64,000 bases of DNA from the NCBI RefSeq assembly GCF_002233675.1, contig NZ_NMUQ01000003.1, forward strand, positions 246,010 through 310,009. Direction: 5' to 3'. Both the position numbers and the translations under genes were made by a program. Origin of the DNA: Paenibacillus herberti (GTDB lineage Bacteria > Bacillota > Bacilli > Paenibacillales > Paenibacillaceae). The first letter of the stretch is position 1, and every line of letters begins with the position of its first letter. Positions 1 to 8,887 of the stretch are shown piece after piece. Below the pieces are notes generated by a model that saw nothing but the letters and a program-made list of their open reading frames with translations, made no database searches and was not told where the DNA came from.

Positions 1-23
1 AGGCTCTTCGCTCTATTGGATGG
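1..23 (+). repeat. IS left inverted repeat
   Basis: Begins AGGCTCTTCGCT. It pairs imperfectly (16 of 23) with the reverse complement of 1431-1453. The GGCTCTT-like tip is typical of ISL3 elements. Alignment done by eye. Confidence 0.55.
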
Positions 24-111
24 GCAATGCTCGAAAAAATAGTGTAATAGCCATGCAAATTCGTAAGAGTTTCTTTAAAACAGGGTATAAATGGGAGAGG
101 GTAAAAAGGAT

Positions 112-1362
112 TTAGACCCTGCGTGCTCCAAGCGCTGGAAGCCGAAGTTTGTTCGCGGTCATATAAACCATAGCAATCAGATTATGAACGTTTCTGTACC
201 CCCGGGCTTTTCGTTTGGCAGCTTGCACAAGGCCATTAATGCCTTCGAGTAGACCGTTTGTCATCTTGCTGTGAAACCAACGAAGAATGCCTTCTTCATG
301 GTTTTTCACCGTATTAGCAAGATCGATCATGGGTTCCAACTGGGAACGTCTCGCCCAACCTAACCATGCGCGTAAATAGACGTCAGCGAGTAGATGCGGC
401 GTCGTCCATAGATCCTGCAAAGCCAACTTCAAGCGGTAGGCTCGGCCGGTTTTCAAGTTACTTCTAGTCAGATTGTTCAGTTGTTCTTTCTGTTCTGCTT
501 TTAGGTTGGTTTCATTTTTCAACCATAAATATTTCGTTCGCTTTAGTTCTGGGTTTTCTTTTTGTTCGGCCTTGCGCACGTCATCAACGGCTTCATTCAC
601 CATTTTCATGACGTGAAACTTATCAAAGGTTATTTCTGCTGTGGGGAATTGCTCCTCAATTCCTCGAATAAATGCGACAGACATATCGCAGCAGATCTCC
701 TGTATTTGTGCGGTTTCTGCGCCTTTATCATGCAGATGTTGGTTGAAACGCGCAAGGGTATCTTTCCCTTTTCCTTCTGTAGCGAACAGCACCGTCTTGG
801 TATCCACATCCACAAACAACGTAATGTAGCGGTGACCGCGGCGTGATGAAGTTTCATCGATCGCTATTCGGCTGACTGAAGTTAGATCCACCTCAGCCAT
901 AGCTTGGTCGACGTAGTGATGGAAGATCCGCCACATCCGGGTGTCATGCTCTCGTAATTCACGAGCTGCTGCATTCACCGGCATTTCAGCCATTAATCGC
1001 ATGGCCCATGCGTCAAATTGCAAGGTGAAATGCGATTTGGGACGTGACCATTTCACGGGTACTAGCGTTACCTTATTACAGTTCTTGCAGTCCGTTCTTG
1101 GAACTCTGGCATGCAAATAGGTTTTCCAGTTCCAGAAGTCGAGATGACGCCACATTTTTTTCTCTGTATCGTAAGCCTTACATGCGGTTCCGCAATTCGG
1201 ACATGGAAACAGAGCTCCACGTTCAAAGTCGATAAATAAAGACCAAGCTTCATCTTGTTCATCGTACTCAATATGAGTTAATTTCCATGGTTCTTCAAGG
1301 GCTAACGCAACGTTGAACATGTCTGAAATTAGATTTTCGTTATGGCTGAATGAGGTCCACAT
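112..1362 (-). CDS. ISL3-family transposase
   Basis: Transposase of 416 residues if started at the ATG at 1362, which has an AGGGTGG ribosome site upstream. A longer reading to 1434 has no such site. The N-terminal part holds a zinc ribbon (CPNCG, then a second C-x2-C pair), as in ISL3 proteins. The DDE catalytic core follows: an Asp in AIDETS, an Asp in FDKFHVMK and a Glu in the C-terminal NGLLEGINGLVQ motif, then KRKARGYRN. All catalytic positions appear intact and the frame is unbroken, so the element may still be active. It lies within the inverted repeats described separately. Confidence 0.93.
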   Translation of the reverse strand: MWTSFSHNENLISDMFNVALALEEPWKLTHIEYDEQDEAWSLFIDFERGALFPCPNCGTACKAYDTEKKMWRHLDFWNWKTYLHARVPRTDCKNCNKVTLVPVKWSRPKSHFTLQFDAWAMRLMAEMPVNAAARELREHDTRMWRIFHHYVDQAMAEVDLTSVSRIAIDETSSRRGHRYITLFVDVDTKTVLFATEGKGKDTLARFNQHLHDKGAETAQIQEICCDMSVAFIRGIEEQFPTAEITFDKFHVMKMVNEAVDDVRKAEQKENPELKRTKYLWLKNETNLKAEQKEQLNNLTRSNLKTGRAYRLKLALQDLWTTPHLLADVYLRAWLGWARRSQLEPMIDLANTVKNHEEGILRWFHSKMTNGLLEGINGLVQAAKRKARGYRNVHNLIAMVYMTANKLRLPALGARRV

Positions 1363-1430
1363 CGTGTATACCACCCTATTAATAGTCTTAATAGGCAGTA
1401 TGCTCAACTTCTCTAGTGAACAGACATCTG

Positions 1431-1453
1431 CCATTCACTGTAGCGAGGAAGCT
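1431..1453 (-). repeat. IS right inverted repeat
   Basis: Read on the minus strand it starts AGCTTCCTCGCT, matching the left end at 16 of 23 positions. It lies about 70 bp upstream of the transposase start and abuts the toxin-like remnant. Alignment done by eye. Confidence 0.5.
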
Positions 1454-1626
1454 TTATTAATGGTAAAGAAACAACAGTTACTGCATCTAATAGAGATGAA
1501 TGTTATAAGTGTAGAGACTACTATATCAAGTATATTCTATCTCCTAATGATGCAGCAGGTATCTCGGGTTACGATACGTGGGCAAGGATCGGTTTAATGA
1601 GTGGGACAATAGAGTTAGGAAGATAA
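1444..1626 (+). pseudogene. C-terminal remnant of a probable polymorphic toxin, cut by the IS
   Basis: An open frame runs from the IS right end to a TAA at 1624-1626, encoding about 60 residues that include NGKETTVTASNRDECYKC and GYDTWARIGLMSGTIELGR. There is no start codon context or ribosome site, so it reads as the tail of a longer protein. Its stop is 20 bp before an immunity-like gene, the standard toxin-immunity order. The composition is AT-rich like its neighbour. I do not recognise the toxin domain itself, so the toxin call rests on position and the immunity gene. The upstream part is missing, lost through the insertion or lying beyond the window. Confidence 0.5.
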
Positions 1627-1646
1627 ATTCTGAGTGAGGTGCCAAG

Positions 1647-2489
1647 ATGAAAGTATGGAAATTATATTCAACAGCTATGTTTGAGGTTACTGTAAAAGAT
1701 GGTAATTTCGATCTTGATTTTTGTACAGGAGTTTCTATGAATTCAAATAATGATTGGAAACCGATGGAGCTAGAGGTACTTGTTAAAGGTAAGGGGAAGG
1801 GTAAGGATTACCCTTACTTTATGCACCATGTACCTATAATGAGTGAAAAGATGCTTTCCGTAGTTAAAAACTTAATAACTGAACAAGTTGAAATTTTAGA
1901 AGCATTTATTGAATCAGAAACATATTATATTATTAATATAATTAATATGTCACAAGCAGTTGACTATGATTTATCAGATTTGAAAAGGGGCTCTTCTAGC
2001 GGAGATATAATAGGATTCCACAAAATTCAATTTAAACCTGACTTAGTTGAAGGAAATATTTTAAAAATTAAAGAAAATGCCGCTACACAAGCTTTTGTCA
2101 CCGACACATTCCGTGACGCTGTACTGAAAGCAAAAATCAAAGGAATCGATTTTGAACTCGTATGGGACTCTGAAGAAGACTCCGAAGAAACAGCTAGAAT
2201 TGAAGAAGAGAGAAGACGTAACTACGAGCGTCATATTGCCGAGATTGAAAGTCATCCAGGGCCTCGATTCAGTTGGTCGGAAGCCTACCAGATGGTAGAG
2301 CAAGGAAAGGCAATGGCAAGCGGGAAATGGAAACTGCAAGCCGATTCTAAAGGTGGGGTTTTAATCGGAGATATTCTTCACGACGGCAGTTATTCCTGGA
2401 TTAACCCGATTTTTATTCCACCAGTTCTTCTATATCTTGCATGGCATGAAGTAGAGAAATCCACCAATGTAGATCAACCGGAGGCGTAA
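1647..2489 (+). CDS. Immunity-like protein (DUF1629/Imm11 type)
   Basis: Protein of 280 residues with a GAGGTG ribosome site 5 bp before the ATG. The pattern at residues about 145-175, ATQAFVTDTFRDAVLKAKIKG followed by an aromatic and acidic stretch, resembles the C-terminal core of DUF1629 (Imm11), proteins that sit beside contact-dependent toxins and neutralise them by binding. The family match is by eye. No signal peptide or membrane segment is visible, so it should be cytoplasmic. The last 70 residues (PRFSWSEAYQMVEQGK onward) are an extra segment I do not recognise. The gene is intact although its likely toxin partner upstream is broken. Low GC compared with the rest of the window suggests horizontal origin. 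Confidence 0.55.
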   Translation: MKVWKLYSTAMFEVTVKDGNFDLDFCTGVSMNSNNDWKPMELEVLVKGKGKGKDYPYFMHHVPIMSEKMLSVVKNLITEQVEILEAFIESETYYIINIINMSQAVDYDLSDLKRGSSSGDIIGFHKIQFKPDLVEGNILKIKENAATQAFVTDTFRDAVLKAKIKGIDFELVWDSEEDSEETARIEEERRRNYERHIAEIESHPGPRFSWSEAYQMVEQGKAMASGKWKLQADSKGGVLIGDILHDGSYSWINPIFIPPVLLYLAWHEVEKSTNVDQPEA

Positions 2490-2490
2490 C

Positions 2491-2729
2491 GTGAAACGAA
2501 TTTTATTAACCATATTTTCAATTTTTTTACACTTCAGTTTATTCTAATGAGCGCGGGAGTAGTGCTGGCTAATGGCACAACTCCCGTAACAACGGCCACA
2601 TTTTCTGGTGGACAAGGCAAGAACGGCAGTAATGGCTGTAGAAGCTTTTCTGCCGTTATTCGTTGTAATTTCATAAAATTCGGATATACCGCATTAACTT
2701 ATTGTCTTTATTCCATACGAATGACTTAG
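2491..2729 (+). pseudogene. Frameshifted small secreted peptide (possible)
   Basis: A GTG at 2491 follows a GGAGG site and opens a hydrophobic stretch, VKRILLTIFSIFLHFSLF, that stops at 2547. In another frame, starting at the ATG at 2547, the reading continues MSAGVVLANGTTPVT, which looks like the end of a signal peptide with an A-N cleavage site. Joined by a small indel the two would form one signal peptide, so a secreted protein of under 85 residues seems to have been frameshifted. What follows is not recognisable. Bases 2730-2796 hold nothing else that I can see. Confidence 0.3.
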
Positions 2730-2796
2730 TTCCTATCTAACTGTGAAATAAGTAAAGCGATTACGGCTCGTCACAGCCTTTTCCGCCTTTACCACG

Positions 2797-5031
2797 TCAC
2801 CCAGTCCCATCATTGCTCTGAATATACTCGGCCGGCTTAATGCCCACGTATCTGGTGAAGGCGCGCTTGAACGAATACACGTTTTCATAGCCGACTTTGG
2901 AGGCGATGGTGTCGAAGTCGGTGCCGACTTCGCGCAGCAGCTCTTTCGCTTTTTCCATCCGCAGCCGGGATAGGTAGTCGTAGAAATTGACGCCGGCTAC
3001 CTCCTTGAACGTCTTCGAAACACTTGATACCGACATATCGATCATCGCCGCAAGCGACTTAAGCGATACATCGGATTGGCTATAATTCCTGTTCACGTAA
3101 TCTAGCAGCTTATTGCCAACTTCCATGGCAGACGATGGGTTGGAGTATTGAATTCGCTCACAGATGACCGTGCATACTTCAAATACATAACCCCACATTG
3201 CTCCAAGGTCGGCTGATTCGGCCCGACTCTCGAACTGCTTGGCGTAAATGCTGGAGCTGATATTCATTTCGCTTAAAACGCGCAGCATCGTTTCCATCAG
3301 CAAAGTCACGAGTCGGAAGCCGCTCGCCGAGGGCAGACTTCGGCGCTCATTCTCTTCCTTGATTTCACTAACTATTCGTATCGCTGTATCCAGATTTCCA
3401 ATTTTCAAATTGCTGATTAGCTGAACTTCCCAGTCGGTTGGATAATAATAGCGATCATCAGAGATGACCGTTTCCTCCTGCCGATCTTGGACATGCTGGC
3501 GCTTGAAGAGAGCCATCTGCAAACTTTCATTGGCGGTATAGTAAGACTTGCTTATGCCGATCAACCCTTTTTCGAAAGCTCCATGACGAATATCAGGGCG
3601 GATCCCGCAAATGAGCTCCATTTCCTCGGAAATATCGGACATAATGCGATCCATCAATCCAAGGTCTACAGGCGGTTGCGCTAGCGATACGATAATGGCT
3701 TTATCCGCATCCGTTATCTCGAACAGATGATAGTCCAGCGAATGGCGCTGGAACATCTGCTCCGCGATAATAATGACGCCCATCTCGATCCTGCGGAGGC
3801 TCGCGATGTCGGTATCATCACCGAAGTTGTGGAAGCGGAGCAGCATCGTGCAATAATACATCTCCTCCGTATACCCAATGCTGAATTTTCGGAAAATCGC
3901 CGACTGCCGGTCATCCGTAAAATAGCCTTTCAGCAGCCGAAGCAGCAGATTTGAGCGCGCTGCGCTTTCGTAATCAGACATCGCTTGATGCAGGGACTGA
4001 TTTTCGCTCATTAGACGCTCGAATTTCCGTTCAATCTGGTTATATTCAGAACCGACTCGAACTGGACCCGGTGTTACGTCATCCCGTCCCAGCTCGGTCA
4101 GTTTATGGAGCAAAGCGGCAAGCGGCCGATAGCTGATCTTGGCCAGGCCATAAGCGACAACAGCTCCAGCCAAGAGGGATAGAACTAGGGCCAGGAGGGA
4201 GCCGATCCATCTCTTCAAGCCGGTCAAGCTGTCATCATAATAGGTGAGTGTGTACATCCAATTGCTTGCCTGGGACTGCAGCTTCAGCTCGCTTGGACTT
4301 CCTTCCGGAATTGCAAGCAGGCCAGCGGAATGTTCGTACACAATGGCATCGTTGGCAGAGACAATAAGCTCCCCTGAGGGAATGATGCCATAATTGTTCA
4401 GATAATCCGCCAAATACGCATTATCGATAAATAGGATGAGCGTAGCTCTAGGCTTACCGGTAACTTCGAGGCTTTGCTGGACCGGGATGACCTTTTTTGT
4501 GTTACCCCATAGATGGATCGAAATAGGCTCGCCGACATCAAAATACCGATAGCTGCGGATGCCGTCCAGCATCTTTGAACGTGCCTTTTCGTCGAAAAGC
4601 GCTACCTCGGAGAAAAAGTCCCTTTCGGAATAGGAGCCCCATTGTGATAGAACCAACCCCTTTTCCGGATAAACAATTACCCCAAAGGAGACGATTTCCA
4701 GAGAGCTGAACAGATTTTTCATATCCTTATTGATCTTCATCATGCTCAGAACGTCGAACTCCCGGTCGAACACATCGCTGCGTTCCATCCGTTTGCGGAC
4801 CCAAGATTCTTGGCTCAGCATGCTGCCTGCATTTTGCAACTCGATCAATTGCCTGTCCATGATGTCCGACGTCCGCCGAGCGTCCGCCATATGGCTCTCA
4901 TACAGCCTTATTTGCTCCACTTTGATATTGCGGTAGATGCCGATGGCAGTGAACACAATAATGGGAATCATCACAAGGAAAAAATAAGACAAGAAGGTTT
5001 TCTGAAAGATGCCCCCAGACAAGCGCTTCAT
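2797..5031 (-). CDS. Membrane-bound AraC-family regulator (YesN/YtcP-cluster type)
   Basis: A 744-residue one-component regulator. Residues about 12-30 form a membrane anchor (SYFFLVMIPIIVFTAIGIY), an extracytoplasmic sensor region follows, and a second membrane segment lies near 275-297. The C-terminal 100 residues are an AraC/XylS double helix-turn-helix (LAAMIDMSVSSVSKTFKEV, then KVGYENVYSFKRAFTRYVG). Proteins of this layout sense sugars or their binding proteins outside the cell and activate adjacent oligosaccharide transporters. The ATG at 5031 has AAGGAGG 8 bp upstream. It is the last gene of a same-strand cluster with the importer at 5142-8653 and most likely controls it. Confidence 0.88.
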   Translation of the reverse strand: MKRLSGGIFQKTFLSYFFLVMIPIIVFTAIGIYRNIKVEQIRLYESHMADARRTSDIMDRQLIELQNAGSMLSQESWVRKRMERSDVFDREFDVLSMMKINKDMKNLFSSLEIVSFGVIVYPEKGLVLSQWGSYSERDFFSEVALFDEKARSKMLDGIRSYRYFDVGEPISIHLWGNTKKVIPVQQSLEVTGKPRATLILFIDNAYLADYLNNYGIIPSGELIVSANDAIVYEHSAGLLAIPEGSPSELKLQSQASNWMYTLTYYDDSLTGLKRWIGSLLALVLSLLAGAVVAYGLAKISYRPLAALLHKLTELGRDDVTPGPVRVGSEYNQIERKFERLMSENQSLHQAMSDYESAARSNLLLRLLKGYFTDDRQSAIFRKFSIGYTEEMYYCTMLLRFHNFGDDTDIASLRRIEMGVIIIAEQMFQRHSLDYHLFEITDADKAIIVSLAQPPVDLGLMDRIMSDISEEMELICGIRPDIRHGAFEKGLIGISKSYYTANESLQMALFKRQHVQDRQEETVISDDRYYYPTDWEVQLISNLKIGNLDTAIRIVSEIKEENERRSLPSASGFRLVTLLMETMLRVLSEMNISSSIYAKQFESRAESADLGAMWGYVFEVCTVICERIQYSNPSSAMEVGNKLLDYVNRNYSQSDVSLKSLAAMIDMSVSSVSKTFKEVAGVNFYDYLSRLRMEKAKELLREVGTDFDTIASKVGYENVYSFKRAFTRYVGIKPAEYIQSNDGTG

Positions 5032-5141
5032 GGTGAGTGCCTCCTTCCGAAATCATTTCTCGTAGAGCCAAAAGGCAAACCGGATAGAAATATGTCCGAT
5101 CTGCCCCTTTGGTTAGGCTAACTTATCGATTTTCTAGAAAA

Positions 5142-6755
5142 CTATTGAATACTGTTATAACGATCAAGCAACTGTTGGTCGATCGCAATCAGCTCGTCCA
5201 AGCCGAGCTTTTTCATCTCTGCGATATATTGATCCCAGTCATCGAGTGACTTCTGGCCAAGTGCGAGCTTGGTGGCAAGCTCAGTGGAATAGGTGGTCAG
5301 ATTGGTTAAAATTTGTGTTTTGGCATCCAGCTGTTTCTCGTCCGGAATAGCTAGGAAGTTAGCCGTAGAGTTGTAGTAGAAAGGTTTGTATTTCAGCACT
5401 TGAAGCTCATTGTCAGCCTTTGACTTCGGCACACGGGATAGCTCGAATTCAAGATTCGCCATCTGGACTCTAGGGAATACGGTGCCGCCGAACAGTAGGG
5501 CGCCTTGTACCTGTTTGTTTTTGGCGAGCTCGGCATCGGGGCCATTGTTGATGAATTGTTTGGCTCCAGTCTCGTCTAATTTATAGGTCTGGTCTTTTAT
5601 CCCCCAATAATGCAGGTCGGCGTACTTCTCCGAATAGATCATATCGAAATATTTAATTGCAGCCTCAACATCTTTGGCGTCCTTCGTGATCGCATATTTT
5701 TCCCAGACTAGAAAAGGAGGTTCTACCTGCATAGCGGGATCGATTCCGTCTATCGCCTTAAGCGGCATGAGTGGAGTATAGCTGCCACCCTTCGCCACAT
5801 TGAGCTCTGACCACATTTCCAGATTGTAGCTATGGAAGGAGGAGACCTTGTCATCGATCATTTTCTGCTGCGTCTGCTCACCGCTGGCGGCGATCAGATT
5901 CGTATCGAGAATGCCTTCTTTAACGAGACGCTGCAAATAGCGGAAATAATCTTTGACGCCATCCTGGTACCAGGGGGAGACGATTTTTTTGCCATCGTAG
6001 TCGATGGCCGTAATATCGGTGCCTAGCCCGAACCACTGCGCGATGGAGCCGGAAAAAGAGCCAGGATTGTATAACAACACTTCATCCTTTTGACCATTGT
6101 TGTTGGCATCTTCTTCACGCATTTTTTTCAGCGCTTGCAAATATTCCTCAGCCGTAGTCGGAGCGGGCAGCTTCAACTTGTCCAGCCAATCCTGGCGGAG
6201 CAGCATCGTAAGGGACACTGGAGCGGGCTGATCGCCCTGATACGTTTTTTTGTGGAGGCTGCTGAACCAGTACATCTTCCCGTCAGGTGATATCGTTGTT
6301 TTTTTGGCAATAGGGAACTGCTCGTCGTACATTTTTCTGATGTTGCCATTGCTGTATTTCTCGATTAGCGGATTCAAATCCTGAAGAGCACCTTGCTTGG
6401 CCAGATTGAGCACCGTCACATTGTCCAGTGCCGAGATGTTGACGATATCCGGCAGCTTATTGCCGGACGCCATTCTTGTCTGAATGACAACGTTGTATTG
6501 CTCGCTCGGCACGAGCTCATAGGTTGGGTTAATGCCCGCTTCTTTGATCATCTTGTCGATTTCCGTCCAGACAGGGTACTTCTCCCGTTCTTCAAACTTA
6601 ATATAGCGGTTTCCAAAATCAGGGCCGAGCAACCGTAGATTGCCCCTCTGCGCTTCGGAGGAGCCGCCCTCTCCAGCATTGCTGCAAGCGCTTACTAACA
6701 GGGTCGAAATAAGGGCCGATAACCCAAGCCATCTCAAGCTTTTTCTTGTTTTCAA
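5142..6755 (-). CDS. Extracellular sugar-binding lipoprotein (LplA-like)
   Basis: A 537-residue solute-binding lipoprotein. It begins at TTG 6755, 7 bp after GAGGAGG. A signal peptide ends in the lipobox LVSAC, so the mature protein should be lipid-anchored outside the membrane. Length and motifs (LMLLRQDWLDKLKLPAPTT, EEDANNNGQKDE) match the large LplA-type binding proteins of Paenibacillus and Bacillus, which deliver oligosaccharides to LplB/LplC-type permeases. It directly follows the two permease genes (20 bp gap). No ATPase gene is present. These systems usually share a general MsmX-type ATPase encoded elsewhere. The substrate cannot be told from sequence. Confidence 0.9.
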   Translation of the reverse strand: MKTRKSLRWLGLSALISTLLVSACSNAGEGGSSEAQRGNLRLLGPDFGNRYIKFEEREKYPVWTEIDKMIKEAGINPTYELVPSEQYNVVIQTRMASGNKLPDIVNISALDNVTVLNLAKQGALQDLNPLIEKYSNGNIRKMYDEQFPIAKKTTISPDGKMYWFSSLHKKTYQGDQPAPVSLTMLLRQDWLDKLKLPAPTTAEEYLQALKKMREEDANNNGQKDEVLLYNPGSFSGSIAQWFGLGTDITAIDYDGKKIVSPWYQDGVKDYFRYLQRLVKEGILDTNLIAASGEQTQQKMIDDKVSSFHSYNLEMWSELNVAKGGSYTPLMPLKAIDGIDPAMQVEPPFLVWEKYAITKDAKDVEAAIKYFDMIYSEKYADLHYWGIKDQTYKLDETGAKQFINNGPDAELAKNKQVQGALLFGGTVFPRVQMANLEFELSRVPKSKADNELQVLKYKPFYYNSTANFLAIPDEKQLDAKTQILTNLTTYSTELATKLALGQKSLDDWDQYIAEMKKLGLDELIAIDQQLLDRYNSIQ

Positions 6756-6775
6756 TGATAATCCTCCTCTAAGGG

Positions 6776-7690
6776 CTATTCTTTCAACGAGCCAAGCAGT
6801 GCTCCCTTAATGAAAAATCTCTGGAAAAACGGATAGGTGCAAATAACGGGTAAAGTGGTGAACACGATAATGGAATACTTCAGTTGCATGTTGGTCAGAA
6901 TGTTGGCCATCGCCGTCCGGTTCTCTTCCATGGTCAGCTCCTTGAGATCGACGGATTGCTGGACAACGATTCGGTACAGGTACATTTGCAGCGGATGAAG
7001 CTGTTCATTGGGCAGATAAACGAGTGCTTCGAACCAGCTGTTCCAGATGCCAACGATGGAGTATATAGCGATAACAGCTAGGATAGGCTTTGATATAGGC
7101 AAAATAATTCGAGTAAGCAGCTGCCAATGAGAGGCGCCGTCGATAAAAGCCGACTCTTTCAAACCTTCCGGTATCGTCATGAAAAACGTTCGGACAAGAA
7201 TGATGTTCCATATGCTCACGGCACCGGGTATGATGACGGCGAACATCGTGTTGTAGAGCCCCAACTGATTAACAAGTAGGAAGGACGGGATCAACCCGCC
7301 TCCGAAATACATCGGAATAATCAAGTAGGCGATGATCCATTTGCGGCCTTTAAGATTGCGGGCGGTGAGTGGATAGGCGCCAAGCACAGCCGCGAGGCAG
7401 TTTAGTATCGTTCCGCAGGCGACATAGATTAGCGTATTGGAGTACGCCCACCACATCTGCGCGTCTTTGACGATCAGCTCATAGGAGCCGAGGTAGAAGC
7501 CTTTTGGAAAGAACAGCACGTTCATGGCCGCGACCTCTCGCGGAGAGCTGATCGACATAATAATGACGTAATAGAAAGGATACAGCGTGGCGAGGCATAA
7601 AACGAGCGCTATGGCGTAGAGAAAGATGTCCACCGTAGTGGAGCCCTGGCGGATGACGTTCGAATTTCGTTTAACCCAAGTACTCATCAT
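6776..7690 (-). CDS. Carbohydrate ABC transporter permease (YtcP/LplC-like)
   Basis: A 304-residue inner-membrane permease with about six membrane spans. The cytoplasmic EAA loop is visible as ESAFIDGASHWQLLTRIILP, the contact point for the transporter ATPase. The N-terminal stretch LYPFYYVIIMSISSPREV is typical of the LplC/YtcP branch. AAAGGAGGG lies just before the two tandem ATG codons at 7690 and 7687. The gene follows the other permease by about 10 bp and precedes the binding protein by 20 bp, so the three should be cotranscribed. Confidence 0.92.
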   Translation of the reverse strand: MMSTWVKRNSNVIRQGSTTVDIFLYAIALVLCLATLYPFYYVIIMSISSPREVAAMNVLFFPKGFYLGSYELIVKDAQMWWAYSNTLIYVACGTILNCLAAVLGAYPLTARNLKGRKWIIAYLIIPMYFGGGLIPSFLLVNQLGLYNTMFAVIIPGAVSIWNIILVRTFFMTIPEGLKESAFIDGASHWQLLTRIILPISKPILAVIAIYSIVGIWNSWFEALVYLPNEQLHPLQMYLYRIVVQQSVDLKELTMEENRTAMANILTNMQLKYSIIVFTTLPVICTYPFFQRFFIKGALLGSLKE

Positions 7691-7699
7691 GTCCCTCCT

Positions 7700-8653
7700 T
7701 TACCACAGCGCGTAATCGGAATATTTGCGAGCGAGCTTGTTCGCCAGAAATAGCAGGGAGAAGTTAATGAGCGAGATGAACAGCCCAATCGCTGTACCCG
7801 AGCTGAAATTCCCTCCGAGCAGGCCATACCGATAGAGATAGGTGCCGATGACATCTGCCGTTTCATACAGAGTTGGGTTGTAAATAAGCAGGATGAATTC
7901 GCTGTTAGCACCTAGCAGGCCGCCAATGGCGAAAATAAGCAGGATAAAAATCGTTGGGCGGATGGAGGGCAGCGTAATATGCAGCATCTGTTTGAATCGA
8001 TTCGCACCGTCCATCTTGGCCGCTTCATAAAGGTGGGGATCAACGGATGACATGGCAGACAGGTACAGGATGCTGCTCCAGCCGAAAGACTTCCAGATCG
8101 TCGTAATAATGTAAATTGCCGCGAAATACCCCGGCTCGGTCGCAAACGAGATCGGCGTCCCTCCGAACATTTTAACGAAGGAGTTCACGATTCCGTCCGT
8201 GTTGATGAAGGCCAGCACCATGCCGGCTACGACAACATTGGAGATGAAGTGAGGCAAATAGCTGGCTGTTTGTACATACTTTTTGAAAATGCCATGTCTC
8301 AGCTCGTTCACCAGCAGCGCGAACAGAATCGGCACCCAGAAACCAAGCACGAGCGAGAGAAAGCTCAAGTTGAATGTATTACGCATTAAACGTACGAAAT
8401 AAGGTCCGTTCAGAAAATCAGTAAAATGTTTAAGGCCGACCCAATCCGTACCACCCGTAAAGGAAAGGAAGGGGCTTCCAGGGTAGTAATTCTGAAAAGC
8501 GATTACGATTCCATACATCGGAATATAGCTGAACACGAAAATATGCAGCAGCACGGGAAGCATAATGACGTAGAGCTGGATGTTCTCCCGAAGGCGAAAA
8601 TGCGGCGTTTTGCGTGACATCACAGCTGCTTTCACAGGAGGGGCTGCTTTCAC
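7700..8653 (-). CDS. Carbohydrate ABC transporter permease (LplB-like)
   Basis: First gene of the importer operon, 317 residues from the GTG at 8653. A TTG at 8665 directly abuts the AAAGGAG site with no spacing, so I prefer the GTG 12 bp beyond it; an ATG at 8620 is a further option. About six membrane spans start at IQLYVIMLPVLLHIFVFSY. The EAA loop reads YEAAKMDGANRFKQMLHITL. It is the usual heteromeric partner of the LplC-type permease. The final residues RKYSDYALW match the normal C-terminus of this family. Confidence 0.9.
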   Translation of the reverse strand: MKAAPPVKAAVMSRKTPHFRLRENIQLYVIMLPVLLHIFVFSYIPMYGIVIAFQNYYPGSPFLSFTGGTDWVGLKHFTDFLNGPYFVRLMRNTFNLSFLSLVLGFWVPILFALLVNELRHGIFKKYVQTASYLPHFISNVVVAGMVLAFINTDGIVNSFVKMFGGTPISFATEPGYFAAIYIITTIWKSFGWSSILYLSAMSSVDPHLYEAAKMDGANRFKQMLHITLPSIRPTIFILLIFAIGGLLGANSEFILLIYNPTLYETADVIGTYLYRYGLLGGNFSSGTAIGLFISLINFSLLFLANKLARKYSDYALW

Positions 8654-8841
8654 GTTGAGTGGCAACTCCTTTCAGAGAAAATGCATGTTGTACGGGCCCG
8701 TACTATAGGTTTCATGTTAATGAGCCTGATTTGGAAGGGCAACGAACACTTTTTGAAATCGCTAACAATTTTTGAATGCATGATAGTAAAAGGAGTAGAA
8801 TCCAGTAGCGGCGCGGCTTTCCAGCCTCTTCTCATGAACGC

Positions 8842-8883
8842 AAAAAAAGACTGTTCACCCGGCTAGGCCGGAGAACAGTCTTT
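8842..8883 (-). terminator. Rho-independent terminator of the siderophore-binding gene
   Basis: An 11-bp stem (AAAGACTGTTC with GAACAGTCTTT) encloses a second CCGGC/GCCGG stem. On the minus strand it is followed by a run of seven T, just after the stop of the gene at 8888-9883. The sequence is symmetric enough to work in either direction. Confidence 0.85.
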
Positions 8884-8887
8884 GCGA

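Larger units (their letters stand above)
1..1453 (-). mobile_element. ISL3-family insertion sequence
   Basis: An element of about 1.45 kb with a single transposase gene, the usual size and layout for ISL3. Bases 1-23 and the reverse complement of 1431-1453 agree at 16 of 23 positions, which I read as imperfect terminal inverted repeats (shared core TTCGCT/CTCGCT near the tip). The right end falls exactly where an unrelated coding remnant begins. The outer left flank is beyond the window, so the expected 8-bp target duplication cannot be tested and the left boundary could lie a base or two outside. Confidence 0.75.
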
